The notes: a model not told the origin generated them from the sequence alone. A DNA stretch of 64,000 nucleotides from Candidatus Kuenenia stuttgartensis (GCA_945865635.1 CAMBEP010000016.1:1-64000), one strand, 5' to 3'; positions 45,369 through 55,471 are shown, counted from the first letter of the stretch. Numbers and translations: made by a program.

Positions 45369-46370
45369 TCAGGCGGATCGCTGACGGCCGCGGCGTCCGC
45401 GTTTCGGAGGAGTAGCAGTCGGTTCCTCGTTGTCGCGCAGGTGCCGGCCTGTCAGGGAAACAAAGACATCCTCAAGGCTCGCCTGTCGGGTGGTCAGTCG
45501 TGCCAGTTCAAGCCCTTCGGTTCCAAGCTTTGCCAGTAGGTCAGGGATCGTTTTATGAGCCTCGGAAACGGTCAGGGCATAGCCATCGGCTTCTGTCCGC
45601 GCAGTCTGTACGGAGGCCAGCCCTGAAAAATTTTCAGCCGGAGGCGCTGTCCCCACGACTGCGAATTCCACAATATGTTCTCCTCCAAGCTTTAAGATCA
45701 GTTCACGAGGGCTCCCCATGGCGATTACCTGGCCATAATCCACAATGGCGACCCGGTCGCATAGACGTTCTGCTTCATCCATATAGTGGGTTGTCAGAAC
45801 TGTGGTTCGGCCCTGGCCCTGAAGTTCGCGGATCACATCCCAAAGTTGGCGGCGAGATTGAGGGTCAAGCCCCGTTGTGGGCTCATCAAAAAACAAGAGG
45901 TCAGGCTCGCCCACCAAAGCCAGAGCCACGGCAAGACGCCGTTGCTGGCCTCCCGAGAGAGTCTCGACAATGCTTCCGGCTTTGGATTCAAGTGCAACCC
46001 GGGTCAGGGCTTCCATAGGGTCAGGGCCTGATGGATAGAAGCTTCGGAAGAGCCGGGCCATTTCCAAAACGGTCGCGTGGTCTGGCAGTCGGGTTTCCTG
46101 CAGAGTCACCCCGATGCGTTGCCTAAGGGCATCTTCATCCTTTTCCCAAGTCATGCCAAGCACTTCCACCCGGCCCGATGTCGGCTGATTCAAGCCTTCA
46201 AGAATTTCGACTGTCGTGGTTTTGCCTGCCCCATTCGGACCAAGTAGTCCAAAGCATTCGCCAGGAAAGACTTCAAGACTGAGTCCACGAACCGCTTGAA
46301 CCGGACCTTCGCGACCAGGATAGGTTTTACGAAGATCTTGAACTAAGATGGCAGGCGTTGGGCTCGACAT
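45369..46370 (-). CDS. ABC transporter ATP-binding protein
   Basis: 333 residues. Walker A GPNGAGKTT (about 43-51), signature LSGGQQRRLAVAL, Walker B LLFFDEPTTGLDP and the switch His in LTTHYMDEAE place it in the DrrA/CcmA class that partners ABC-2 permeases. About 90 residues after the ATPase core form a C-terminal domain (as in DrrA) and the end is basic (RGRRGRQRSA). It lies first in the two-gene export operon. Confidence 0.93.
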   Translation of the reverse strand: MSSPTPAILVQDLRKTYPGREGPVQAVRGLSLEVFPGECFGLLGPNGAGKTTTVEILEGLNQPTSGRVEVLGMTWEKDEDALRQRIGVTLQETRLPDHATVLEMARLFRSFYPSGPDPMEALTRVALESKAGSIVETLSGGQQRRLAVALALVGEPDLLFFDEPTTGLDPQSRRQLWDVIRELQGQGRTTVLTTHYMDEAERLCDRVAIVDYGQVIAMGSPRELILKLGGEHIVEFAVVGTAPPAENFSGLASVQTARTEADGYALTVSEAHKTIPDLLAKLGTEGLELARLTTRQASLEDVFVSLTGRHLRDNEEPTATPPKRGRRGRQRSA

Positions 46371-46781
46371 GTGTTGACCATCCGAAGACTATTGAGAGTG
46401 GGCCTGATAAATTGTCGTTTCATTCGATTCCACAGGCTCCAAAAATACCGTATCGCTACCCAAGAAGATAGTTTGCCCGAGCAGAATCGACTAGTCCTGT
46501 GTGATGGAAGAGAGTATTTTTCGGGGGGCTTTAAAAAAAACGTCACCCAAAAAAGATTTCAAAGCCAAGACCTGTTCTCAAGAGAGAGGCCAGCACTTTT
46601 TTGAACCATGACTTGCAGAGCCCGATTCAGGAACAGGTACCCAAAGGAAAACCTTTAAGGTTTTCTTAGAATTAGGCTCTCGCTTTGTTGGAGACATTAA
46701 GATCAGGTTTTTGTACAATTGCCATAGGGGGGCATGAGCCTTAAAGCCTTTAAATTGAGATCGCAAGGAAACGAAAATTCC
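46371..46781. other. Divergent intergenic region between the ABC operon and a DUF457 gene
   Basis: About 410 bases. It holds a near-perfect inverted repeat, GAAAACCTT (46647-46655) and AAGGTTTTC (46657-46665), and a possible plus-strand promoter with GAGACA (46691-46696), 17 bases, TACAAT (46714-46719). I see no gene in it. Confidence 0.45.
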
Positions 46782-47411
46782 ATGACCACTCCGGAACACA
46801 CATTGGTCGGCATTCACTTTGCGTTGGCTGTGAGTTTGGATCGGTACACGGGTTGGCGGATCGTTGCGATGGCGGCTGTGGCGTCCAATGTTCCCGACTG
46901 GGACGGTTTACCCATGCTTTTTGACATGCAGCGATTTGAGTCTGGGCATCGTGTCTGGGGCCACAGCCTATTGTCAATTTTTTTGACCTCATTATTGATG
47001 GGATCAGCTCAGGTTCGCTGGGACTGGATTGGAAAGGTGGCAAATTGGAGCCACCTTAAGTTTACGAAGCGGCCACTGGTGGCCGATGACCTGGATCCGA
47101 AATTAAGCAGTGCGTGGTTAATGGTTTTGGCCTATTCCGGTGTTGCCATGGTCTCTCAGATTCTCCACTTGATTTGTGACATGGTGGCATCGGGTGGGAA
47201 AGGGCTTTCGCACTGGGCCATCGAGCCGTTTTGGCCATTTTCCAGCCAAGCTTTTGTTTATCCTCTGATTGCATGGGGCGATGTCGGGCCGACGGTTATC
47301 TTGATGTCCGGATTGATCATCATGGCCAAGAGACGATCTCAGGTTGCCCTAACATCGGGTCTGACATTATTGGGTTTGTGTGCCTATCTGATGGTCCGAA
47401 GTCTGTTTTGA
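46782..47411 (+). CDS. DUF457 (YdjM-type) inner-membrane metal-dependent hydrolase
   Basis: 209 residues from the ATG at 46782 (AAGGAA 9 bases before it). The pattern of conserved acid and His residues, SNVPDWDGLP, FESGHRVWGHSLL and LHLICDMVASGG, matches the DUF457 membrane hydrolase family. Helices occur at about 100-130 and at the C-terminus. Reaction unknown; some members are LexA-controlled or involved in lipid metabolism. Confidence 0.8.
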   Translation: MTTPEHTLVGIHFALAVSLDRYTGWRIVAMAAVASNVPDWDGLPMLFDMQRFESGHRVWGHSLLSIFLTSLLMGSAQVRWDWIGKVANWSHLKFTKRPLVADDLDPKLSSAWLMVLAYSGVAMVSQILHLICDMVASGGKGLSHWAIEPFWPFSSQAFVYPLIAWGDVGPTVILMSGLIIMAKRRSQVALTSGLTLLGLCAYLMVRSLF

Positions 47412-47684
47412 TGTTGATTTTTCGTGACGGGTCAAGAACAATCTTGACAAAAAAACCAAAAAAACTTAAACCTGTAACTTGAAGTTCCCGACAGGACGAT
47501 CTCCGAGGATAGAGAGTTCTTCCTTTCCGAATCAAGCAACCCAGATTGCGATTTGCCTTTTCAGCCTGTTGTGTTTTGCAACACAGATCAGTTCAGACTC
47601 CAAGATACCGTGATTTCACAAGTTGAAATTGCAGCCACCACCAGGGACCGGTTTTGTGGCAGGAAACTTCGAAAGGATTCACCC

Positions 47685-49721
47685 ATGAAGATCAACTTCC
47701 TTCGCATGAAAAAAACAATTGCCAGATCGAGTCGAGCCGCACAGAGGCCAAATCGTCATGTGAGTGGGGAATGGATTGAATCCCTTGAGCGTCGGGATGT
47801 TCCGGCTGTGATTCACTGGGACGGTGGAGCGGGGACCCTGGCTTGGTCGGATGCTGCCAACTGGGAAGGCGACGCGCTTCCCGGCACTGCGGATCAGGTG
47901 GTCATTGCAACAGACCCATTAAATCCTGGCAAGACGGACCCGATTACGATCTCCACGCCAGTCGTTGTGAGTGGCCTGAACTCGGATCGCCTGATTGCCA
48001 TGACGGGCTCAAATACATCACTGCGAATTACTTCAGGCGTTTCCAACCTGAATGCTGGCCTTGATTTGAATTTTGCCGGGCTGGCTGTTCAGGGTAAAGG
48101 GTCTGTGCTCAACATCAAAGGCGCACCGATTCAGCCAAAGCAAGGTTTGGTGCTATCGATTGATGGAGCATCGCTGAATTGGCCGGGTGTACAGAAGCTT
48201 GACAATATGGTGTTCATGATCAATGCCGGGTCGTCTATCCAGTTACCCGACCTGACGGTTGCCACGAATTTCTCTGAGTTTACAGTTCAAGGGGGATCGA
48301 TTACGGCTCCTGGCCTGTCGACCCTGAATTATAGTCGGTTGAGTATTTTGGATGGCGGGAAAGCGGATGTCACGGCCCTGACCGATGCATCAAACAGCCT
48401 TGTCGAGGTGGTCGGTGCCGGATCGAATCTGAATCTGCCCAACCTTTCCAAATTTGATGCAGGCCGATTCCGGCTCGACCAAGGCGCCACTTTGACGGCA
48501 ACAGCTCTGACCAGTGTCAATATCGGGCCTGCAACAGCCTGGGCTTTTTCCTGGTATGTGGGGCAGGATAGCATACTGACTCTTCCAAATCTTGGTTCGA
48601 TCAATGCTTTGGCACAGCCATCGCCTTATGAAGCGCATGATGCCCGGATCCTGGTTCGGCAGAATGGTCGAATTGTGCTGGATCCCTCCAAATGGACCAC
48701 CACCACAGGGCAGGTCAGTTTGAGCCTTTCAGGCGATTCGCGGCTCGAAGGGTCGTTCAATTTTGGCTCCAGTACAATCGTCACCGGATCAGGCACTTTC
48801 GCTGGATCAGTGAATAATTATGGTCGATTCAGCCCGTCCGGCGATTATTCACCTTACGGGTCAATCAGTGTTACCGGCGATTGGACTAGTCGGCCCGGCA
48901 GTGTTTTGGATCTCCAGATGGGTGGCCCATCCAAGCTTGACCGTGTCATGATCTCAGGTCAGGCCACAATTCTGGGCGGCGAACTTAAAATCCAATTCTC
49001 AGATGAATTCAGCAACGATCCGAACCTGATTCCTGATGGTCGCTTTCAACTCATGTCGTGGTCGGTCTGGGGTGGGCAGTTTACAACATCACCTGATCTG
49101 ATCCCACGTCTGGATGGAATCCAGATCACGGCTCAGTCACGTTATGAACCGACTGGTCTGATCGAAGTTCTCGCTCGCCACCGAACGGATTCCGATATAT
49201 TCACCGTTTCGGATACGACGGTTTACAAAGGCACTGACAGCATCACTTACGGAATTTTTACGATTCACCGCACAGGCCCGATGACGGTTCCAATCACGCT
49301 TGGCTACAAAGTCATTGACGGGACGGCCAAATCGGGTACGAATTTCAATTTTCCAGCAGGGCCAATCACGCTGGCACCGGGCGAGACGGAACGACAAATC
49401 CGCTTCATCATTCGTGGTACATCAGCCTATACCGGTAATAAAACCTTTCAGGTTCAGCTAACCTCAGTTTCAGATCGTGGCGTATTTGGTGCACAGACTC
49501 TGGCAACGGTCACAATCAAGGATACGATCCCGCTGCCTTTAGTGGTTCCAGTGGCCACAGTGCCTCCCGCCTCTGCATCAAAACTTGTCCCGGCATCAAA
49601 CCCGAAAAACAATTTGCCCAAGGGCAAACTTCCGACAAAACAAGTCGTAAAGCCAATCCCAAAGCCTGTAGTCTTGAAGCCGAATGTGGTTGCAAAGCCG
49701 AAGGTGGCTCTTAAAAAATAA
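47685..49721 (+). CDS. Large secreted protein with LERR-VPA motif and Calx-beta domain
   Basis: 678 residues from the ATG at 47685; GAAAGGA lies 8 bases upstream. The N-terminus holds a basic stretch and then WIESLERRDVPAV, the planctomycete LExR-VPA element, instead of a normal signal peptide. Residues about 50-490 are short beta-strand repeats (Gly/Asn/Ser-rich, as in autotransporter-type beta-helices: GSSTIVTGSGTFAGSVNNYG). A Calx-beta domain follows (about 500-610; FTIHRTGPMTVPITLGYK, GTAKSGTNF), and the last 60 residues are a Pro/Lys/Val tail. It is probably a cell-surface adhesin or matrix protein. Confidence 0.83.
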   Translation: MKINFLRMKKTIARSSRAAQRPNRHVSGEWIESLERRDVPAVIHWDGGAGTLAWSDAANWEGDALPGTADQVVIATDPLNPGKTDPITISTPVVVSGLNSDRLIAMTGSNTSLRITSGVSNLNAGLDLNFAGLAVQGKGSVLNIKGAPIQPKQGLVLSIDGASLNWPGVQKLDNMVFMINAGSSIQLPDLTVATNFSEFTVQGGSITAPGLSTLNYSRLSILDGGKADVTALTDASNSLVEVVGAGSNLNLPNLSKFDAGRFRLDQGATLTATALTSVNIGPATAWAFSWYVGQDSILTLPNLGSINALAQPSPYEAHDARILVRQNGRIVLDPSKWTTTTGQVSLSLSGDSRLEGSFNFGSSTIVTGSGTFAGSVNNYGRFSPSGDYSPYGSISVTGDWTSRPGSVLDLQMGGPSKLDRVMISGQATILGGELKIQFSDEFSNDPNLIPDGRFQLMSWSVWGGQFTTSPDLIPRLDGIQITAQSRYEPTGLIEVLARHRTDSDIFTVSDTTVYKGTDSITYGIFTIHRTGPMTVPITLGYKVIDGTAKSGTNFNFPAGPITLAPGETERQIRFIIRGTSAYTGNKTFQVQLTSVSDRGVFGAQTLATVTIKDTIPLPLVVPVATVPPASASKLVPASNPKNNLPKGKLPTKQVVKPIPKPVVLKPNVVAKPKVALKK

Positions 49722-49758
49722 ATCCTGCGATGGATTAGGAATCACAAAAAAAACGCTT

Positions 49759-50240
49759 TCATAAAACCCGTGTAAAAAGCGGGTTTTGGCGTTCGTGTGC
49801 CAGTAGCCATTGCTTACGCTGGAGCCCAGCTGCAAAGCCTGTCATCGAGCCATTTTTATCGACGACCCGATGGCAGGGTATGAGGATTAAAATTGGATTT
49901 TTGGACAATCGCATACCCACGGCTCGGGCTGATTGGGGTTGGCCAAGATTTTTGTGCAATGGCTTGGTAATTTGTAGTCTGGCCAGCAGCAATCTTGTCT
50001 AAAGCCTGGCGCACATTCGACTGAAACTTGGTCGCTGCAGGTAGCAAAGGCAATTGGAATTTTGCTAACGGGTATTCAAAGTATGTGGTTAGCTGCTTGA
50101 TTGCATCATCCAGATGCTAGGGCGGATTTGGAGATTGATCGATGACCGAGTCGTCGTCGAATTCGAGTCTGGTGATAAATTGGTGATCGGCCGAAATGAC
50201 AATTCGGCCGATTACGGTTTGCAGTGAATTCTGGAAACAT
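49759..50240 (-). pseudogene. ogt: Decayed methylated-DNA-protein-cysteine methyltransferase
   Basis: Three pieces of an Ogt/MGMT protein run in order on the minus strand. The N-terminal domain (LQTVIGRIVISADHQFITRL) ends at an in-frame TAG (50119-50117). The same frame then continues HLDDAIKQLTTYFEYPLAKF and FQSNVRQALDKIAAGQTTNY. At a run of five A residues on the minus strand (49953-49949) one extra base shifts the frame, and the C-terminal domain resumes as LGQPQSARAVGMRLSKNP, with the active-site PCHRVV and GFAAGLQRKQWLL. The acceptor Cys is still encoded. The enzyme repairs O6-methylguanine; as read here it cannot be made whole. Two lesions argue against a single sequencing error, though one could be. 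Confidence 0.88.
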
Positions 50241-50247
50241 TGACGAA

Positions 50248-52692
50248 TCAAGGTTTTACAGGTACCGAATTGCTGACGGGTATGAGCCAGACTTCGGCCA
50301 CCTGACAGCCCCGTCCGTTGCCACCGACGCCTGGGTCCCGATTAAATCTCAGTTCCAGTTTTCCATCCTTTGTCAATTCTTTTGGCAGCTCAAATTCCAG
50401 GGATTTATGAGGGTTTGGCTTCATCATTGGGCCATGGATCATGAGCCCATTGGCGACCAGTTGGATTTTAATGCGGAAATTGTCGCCTGCGTAAGTGACG
50501 CGAAGGTTATATTTTTGATCTTTGTCAAGCTCATTGTATTTCATCACAATGGGCTCATCATACATTGTCTGGGCATAGCGGCACCAGGCAATTGGCGATT
50601 CCAGACGATATTCAAACCCATTAAACACCGAGTTGCGAACTTCAGGATCCTCTGCAAAGCTCTTTCCAGGTTCAAGGTGAGATTGCCGTGCCGGATCACC
50701 CAAGTCATCGTAGAATCCACCGGGGCCTGGATTGGTACGGTTTAAAATTTTGTCGATCGCTTCCAGACGTTCTTTATCCGTCTTTAATTCCTGAATGGAT
50801 TGCAATTGAGGTACGAGCCATGGGCGGTCATTGAGTGGGACATCAATCTGGTCCTGACTTGTTCCACGGCCTGGCTTGCCGTGATATTTGATTGTGGCGA
50901 GTTGCATTTTAGCGGTCTGGAAAAGACTATCAGCCAGTTCGTTGATTCGGTTCCTGAGTTCCGGAGCAACCATTACGGTGTCGCTGGTTTGCAATTTGGC
51001 AATTGCCTGAATCAGGTAGGAACTGGTTTTGTTCATCGTGGTCTGACGCAGCAAGGACTCGGCTTCCTGCTGACGTGCGGTTTCTGAAATCAACCTCTGT
51101 CTGAGCCATGCATCGTAATAAGCGCGATACAAGGGTTGCTGGAATCGCCAGTTGCGTAAAACCGCAGGTGCAGCCGCCTTTTCCATGGATTGGAATCGCA
51201 GAAGTGTTGTTTCCACACCTGTATTTGCAATGAGCGGGCCCTGCCAGTTGGTTTCAAGGGAAATGATGGCTTCGGCAAAGGCATCCTGATAATCTGAACC
51301 TATGAAAAACTTGGAGTAATCGCGCAGAATGGAGCGCACGGAAGCCTGTGGATCCCATGCCAGGCCACTCCAGATGATTTTGTTGATATCATCGTGGCAC
51401 CCTTCTGAATATGAGATAAAGCCGATCGTATAGGGGCTGTAGGACTTGAAAATTGCGGCTTGGTCGTAAGGTCTTGGGTTGATTGCCTCCCGGCCCTGTG
51501 TCAGTGCAAATGCATAATCCCAGTTCGTCACAGGGTGCTGGCAACTTAAATTGTGTGTGATATCTGGATATCCGCGAATCGGATATTTGGCAGGTATGAC
51601 CTTGCGAAGGGTTTTCAGATCCAGCAGGTTTTGAGGGCCGTAAGCGACTCCTGAAAGCCACTTGGGCTCGGCTTTCATGATTTCAATAAACTCATCAAAC
51701 CAGACCCGGTTGAACGACTGTGGAGCCATCCACATCTGGGCCTTTGGATGATATTTCTTGAGCGAAACGGTTTGCTTCTCCAGCAGATTCATCATGTGAA
51801 CAGGGCGCATGTGGCCAGGGTCGCCGCCGGGCACGAAGACCACATCAATTTTCGGCAAAACCTTAAAAACCTCGGCCCATTCCTTGAGTGCAAATTCGAC
51901 CATGGCGGGTTCGGAATAATCGCCATCAATGGCTGGATACCAGATCCATAAATCAATTCCATAATCGTCTGCCAGTTTTGACATTTTGATCATCATTTCC
52001 AGGGGTGGTCTCGGGAAATGCAGGCTGTCGTTGTCGTCGTCCGATCGTGGTGGAATCAGTTCAATGGCATTTGTGCCATAAATAATCAGGTCGCGATAAT
52101 ATTGTTCCCACTGATCGATGTCCCAGGCATCATAGGAATTGGTCTTGGGTCGATAGCCAAGCTGGTGACCACGGATTTTGGTTTGTGGCGTGGAGACGAT
52201 CTTCAAATTGCCAACCAGTTCCACACGATCGCGAGTCAGTGTCAGCTCCCGAAGCAGTCGGCCGATTCCGAATAAGACTCCACGATCATCATGACCGATG
52301 ACATAAATTTTTGAGGAATTCTCAAGGCTATAGATTGCAAAGCCTTCAGCATGACCAGAGAGAGGCTGATTCTTCAGGGCCGGTGGGAGTGATTCAGATT
52401 GTGATTCCGTAAGGATATGAATTTCAGGCGTGTTCAGGCTTGGTTGATGACCGGAAGCCAGTTGAACACGGGTTCGGTGATGGATTTCTTCGACAAGCAT
52501 CTGGATCGCTTTTTGGAAGTGTCGCGAACCTTTTGCTTCATATATGACTTGAGCCTTGGTGAAATCGGTTGCCTGGGCGGGAGTTATTGGACTGATGTTG
52601 CTGGTCAGGCTGAAGATTAACAGGAGAAGGCCATTTTGGATTAAAAACGGAATTGATCGATTGGATCGTCGTGTTTTTATAGAATTTGTCAT
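50248..52692 (-). CDS. Secreted glycoside hydrolase-like protein
   Basis: 814 residues. A signal peptide is followed by a domain (about 45-165; IYVIGHDDRGVLFGIGRLLREL) like the alpha/beta domain that precedes the catalytic barrel in GH20 and GH67 enzymes. The next 330 residues look like a TIM barrel with IELIPPRSDD, DLWIWYPAIDGDY and VFVPGGDPGHMRP, where acidic residues could act as catalysts. A helical region and a beta-rich C-terminal module (about 700-814) complete it. An alpha-glucuronidase or hexosaminidase-like role is plausible, but the family cannot be fixed. It begins 271 bases from divergent ychF. Confidence 0.72.
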   Translation of the reverse strand: MTNSIKTRRSNRSIPFLIQNGLLLLIFSLTSNISPITPAQATDFTKAQVIYEAKGSRHFQKAIQMLVEEIHHRTRVQLASGHQPSLNTPEIHILTESQSESLPPALKNQPLSGHAEGFAIYSLENSSKIYVIGHDDRGVLFGIGRLLRELTLTRDRVELVGNLKIVSTPQTKIRGHQLGYRPKTNSYDAWDIDQWEQYYRDLIIYGTNAIELIPPRSDDDNDSLHFPRPPLEMMIKMSKLADDYGIDLWIWYPAIDGDYSEPAMVEFALKEWAEVFKVLPKIDVVFVPGGDPGHMRPVHMMNLLEKQTVSLKKYHPKAQMWMAPQSFNRVWFDEFIEIMKAEPKWLSGVAYGPQNLLDLKTLRKVIPAKYPIRGYPDITHNLSCQHPVTNWDYAFALTQGREAINPRPYDQAAIFKSYSPYTIGFISYSEGCHDDINKIIWSGLAWDPQASVRSILRDYSKFFIGSDYQDAFAEAIISLETNWQGPLIANTGVETTLLRFQSMEKAAAPAVLRNWRFQQPLYRAYYDAWLRQRLISETARQQEAESLLRQTTMNKTSSYLIQAIAKLQTSDTVMVAPELRNRINELADSLFQTAKMQLATIKYHGKPGRGTSQDQIDVPLNDRPWLVPQLQSIQELKTDKERLEAIDKILNRTNPGPGGFYDDLGDPARQSHLEPGKSFAEDPEVRNSVFNGFEYRLESPIAWCRYAQTMYDEPIVMKYNELDKDQKYNLRVTYAGDNFRIKIQLVANGLMIHGPMMKPNPHKSLEFELPKELTKDGKLELRFNRDPGVGGNGRGCQVAEVWLIPVSNSVPVKP

Positions 52693-52963
52693 GGGATCTT
52701 TGCCGGAAATGGATGAGGAAAGGAAGGGGCCGGGCTGTTAGTCTCGACAGGCGGATAGGGGTTCGGGATGGATCGTGTGAGACCTGTTTAAAGTAGCTTG
52801 ATGGACCCTGCGATGCAACAGCTTGTGAGGACGAATTTGGGTTTTGAGTGGGTGGCTGTTCGAAATGGAGATAATTTGATAGGATTGAGTTCATTCATGG
52901 GTTGAACGAAGTTCATGTGGATGGGCGTGGTTCAACAGCGGTCAAAAATGAGTCAGGGGCGCT

Positions 52964-54055
52964 ATGAAAGCTGGAATTGTTGGTCTGCCGAACGTGGGTA
53001 AAAGCACACTTTTTAATGCCCTGACGAGCACGAAGTCGGCTCAGGCGGCCAATTATCCGTTTTGTACGATCGAGCCCAATGAGGGGATCGTGGCCGTTCC
53101 GGACCCACGTCTGCACAGGATCCAGACGTTCATACCAACACAGCGGGTGGTACCGACGGTGCTGAAACTGGTAGACATCGCCGGTATCGTCAAGGGTGCC
53201 AGTGAAGGTCAGGGGCTTGGGAACAAGTTTTTGAGCCACATTCGTGAAGTGGACGCAATTTTGCAGGTGGTGCGATGTTTTGAAGATCCTGACGTGGTTC
53301 ATGTCTCAGGCACAGTCAATCCGCTGGCTGACATTGAAACGATTGAAATGGAATTGATGCTTGCAGATATACAGACGCTCGAAAATGCTCTTCCAAAATC
53401 AGAACGAACGGCCAAAAGCGGCGACAAAGAGGCCAAGCTCAGGGTTGAAGCCATCAAGAAATGCCTTGAGCATCTTTCCACCGATGAACCGCTTCGTAAA
53501 TTGCAACTGGAAGAGGAAGAGGCCTTGGCGATTGACAGCTTTGGCCTGATGACGGCAAAGCCAATTCTTTATGTGGCCAATGTGGAAGAGAGCGACTTGG
53601 AAGGGCAAGGCCCACTGGTCATGCAGGTTCGCGAATTTGCGAAAAAAGTGGGTGCATCAGTGATGCCGGTTTGTGCCAAGCTGGAATCGGAAATTGCTGA
53701 ACTGGACGAAGCGGACCGCAAAGAGATGCTTGAATCGGCAGGCCTGGCCGAGCCCGCATTGGCTGTTTTGGCCCGCGAAGCTTATAATGTGCTTGGCCTT
53801 CAAAGCTATTTTACGGCTGGCGAGAAAGAAATTCGAGCCTGGACCGTGAAGGCCGGTGCCACGGCCCCGCAAGCGGCCGGAGTGATTCATACCGACTTTG
53901 AAGCTGGATTTATTCGGGCCGAAGTTTATTCGGTGGCAGATCTTGAGCAATACAAGTCGGAAAAGGAAATTCGAAATGCTGGCAAACTTCGAGTGGAAGG
54001 CAAGTTGTATATCATGAAGGATGGCGATATTTGCCACTTTCTGTTCAACAATTGA
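52964..54055 (+). CDS. ychF: Redox-regulated ATPase/GTPase YchF
   Basis: 363 residues, the standard length, with AGGGG 6 bases before the ATG. The G1 motif GLPNVGKST (6-14), switch region [18 protein letters not shown], a coiled-coil helical insert (about 125-195) and the C-terminal TGS domain (about 280-363) are in order. YchF belongs to the Obg-like P-loop group; its altered G4 motif (here [10 protein letters not shown]) makes it prefer ATP. It binds ribosomes and affects the oxidative stress response. Confidence 0.97.
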   Translation: MKAGIVGLPNVGKSTLFNALTSTKSAQAANYPFCTIEPNEGIVAVPDPRLHRIQTFIPTQRVVPTVLKLVDIAGIVKGASEGQGLGNKFLSHIREVDAILQVVRCFEDPDVVHVSGTVNPLADIETIEMELMLADIQTLENALPKSERTAKSGDKEAKLRVEAIKKCLEHLSTDEPLRKLQLEEEEALAIDSFGLMTAKPILYVANVEESDLEGQGPLVMQVREFAKKVGASVMPVCAKLESEIAELDEADRKEMLESAGLAEPALAVLAREAYNVLGLQSYFTAGEKEIRAWTVKAGATAPQAAGVIHTDFEAGFIRAEVYSVADLEQYKSEKEIRNAGKLRVEGKLYIMKDGDICHFLFNN

Positions 54056-54190
54056 AATTCAGGGAGAAGTAGTCCTTTCGCAAATTCGCCCGCTGGATTC
54101 GGTCTGAACTGGATCGAGTTCAGCCAAGAATTTTGCCTAAGGACCATTCTTTCGGAGCCAGTTGATGGCATCCATGCAACCAAGTTTGGC

Positions 54191-54224
54191 GGATTGACTC
54201 GCTGTGGATATTGCGAGTCAATCC
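54191..54224. other. Perfect 12-bp stem hairpin between convergent genes
   Basis: GGATTGACTCGC (54191-54202) pairs with GCGAGTCAATCC (54213-54224) around a 10-base loop. It lies in the 272-base gap between ychF and a convergent gene. No T tract on either side, so it may be a factor-dependent terminator, an mRNA end protector or a solitary repeat unit. Confidence 0.6.
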
Positions 54225-54327
54225 TGGCCAGTCGCTTTACAGGTTCATGCCAGATGGAATCCTACACTTGCTAGAAACTCTGGCGTGTTGGATTCTTTTG
54301 AGGCGTGAATTTAAGCTTTCGTTTGGA

Positions 54328-54753
54328 TTATTTCTTGCGTGCAAGTTCGAAAACGAAAGCAGAAAAGTCTTCTTTGGTCTTGAATTCCGTTGGGCGTTCG
54401 GTTGTTCCGAAGCAGATGGCGATTTTGTCGTCGCCTTCGAATTTGTAGATGGCAGGGCCTTTGAAATTCTTGGCGTTGGCCGAATCATCGGCGACCTTCA
54501 TCTCCATGGCTTTGTGTGGCTTGGCGGCTGGATCAATCGTAACGACGATTTTATAGCTTCTGCCGGGTGCTTCAATACTGAGTTTGTCGCCATCAAAGCT
54601 CCAGGTGGCTTCTGCGCCCTGGGTATTGCTGGTCCACTTGCCTTTGAGTTTTTTGAGATCGTCAGAGGTTTCATCTGCCGATGCAATGGCGATGGCGGGT
54701 GCCAGAGTCATAGTCCAAGCGATGACTTTGAGGAAATTGCGTCTCATGAACAT
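54328..54753 (-). CDS. TIGR03067 domain exported protein
   Basis: 141 residues; a second ATG two codons later (54747) is equally possible. A signal peptide ends near AIASA. The rest matches the small planctomycete TIGR03067 domain: it begins DDLKKLKGKWTSN and has the strands ATWSFDGDKLSI, IYKFEGDDKIAICFG and RPTEFKTKEDFSAFVFELARK. The family is usually a lipocalin-like beta barrel of about 110 residues, often present in many copies. Function unknown. Confidence 0.87.
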   Translation of the reverse strand: MFMRRNFLKVIAWTMTLAPAIAIASADETSDDLKKLKGKWTSNTQGAEATWSFDGDKLSIEAPGRSYKIVVTIDPAAKPHKAMEMKVADDSANAKNFKGPAIYKFEGDDKIAICFGTTERPTEFKTKEDFSAFVFELARKK

Positions 54754-55005
54754 TTGTTTTGGTCTCGAACCTGAGCGGTTTGGGCGGAAGTGATGAGCTG
54801 GATCGACTCTGTAATGAGAGTCTCGAACAATATAGCGTTTTGAAGGTGGATTGTGTAAGACTTTGAATCAAAATACTTGACCTTGTGCCACAAATTCGCC
54901 ATTGTGGTGTGGGCTTGGGGTGGTTCGGATGAATCGTGGATATGATGCCACGCCCCTTGCTTCGAGGATCTGTTTCGTGTCTTGAAAATGGGAGAATTGA
55001 TTGCA

Positions 55006-55410
55006 ATGATTCGTCGATTCCTGCTGATGATGGTAATGGCCGTGTCAATAGCACCGTTGGTCCCGGCACAGGTCAGGGCTGAAGAGCCTGCCTTGGCTCA
55101 CATGGTTTTCTTTACTTTGAAGGATCGAACACCGGCCAATCGCGATGCCTTGCTTGCCGGCTGCAAGAAATATCTCAATGGCCATGAAGGCACATTGTAT
55201 TTCTCTGTTGGTACGCGTGCGGAAGAATTTAAAAGGGAAGTGAACGACCTTGAATATGACGTGGCCCTGCATCTTGTTTTCAAGGACAAGGCGGCTCATG
55301 ACAAATATCAGGATGCACCAAGGCACCTGAAATTCATTGAGGAGAACAAATCACTTTGGGGCAAGGTTCGAGTCTTTGATTCCAACCTGGCTTTGGAATC
55401 GGCAAAATAA
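55006..55410 (+). CDS. Exported Dabb (stress-responsive A/B barrel) protein
   Basis: 134 residues from the ATG at 55006, with GGAG 11 bases upstream. A signal peptide (about 1-26) is followed by a Dabb domain: LAHMVFFTLKDRTPANRDAL, an extended strand with DVALHLVFKDKAAHDKYQ, and RHLKFIEENKSLWGKVRVFDS. The Dabb fold is a dimeric ferredoxin-like barrel of about 100 residues; exported copies are common in planctomycetes. Role unknown. Confidence 0.87.
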   Translation: MIRRFLLMMVMAVSIAPLVPAQVRAEEPALAHMVFFTLKDRTPANRDALLAGCKKYLNGHEGTLYFSVGTRAEEFKREVNDLEYDVALHLVFKDKAAHDKYQDAPRHLKFIEENKSLWGKVRVFDSNLALESAK

Positions 55411-55437
55411 ATCCTGAGTTGTATTTTTGGAATATGT

Positions 55438-55471
55438 GATCGATGATTTGTGAATCAATCATCGATCTTTT
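55438..55471 (+). terminator. Intrinsic terminator after the Dabb gene
   Basis: GATCGATGATT (55438-55448) pairs with AATCATCGATC (55457-55467), followed by TTTTCC. Confidence 0.8.

Noticed and set aside
49759-50053. Two small separate genes
   Set aside because: The two frames are consecutive parts of one Ogt protein; a one-base shift in a poly-A run joins them, and an upstream in-frame TAG interrupts a third part.
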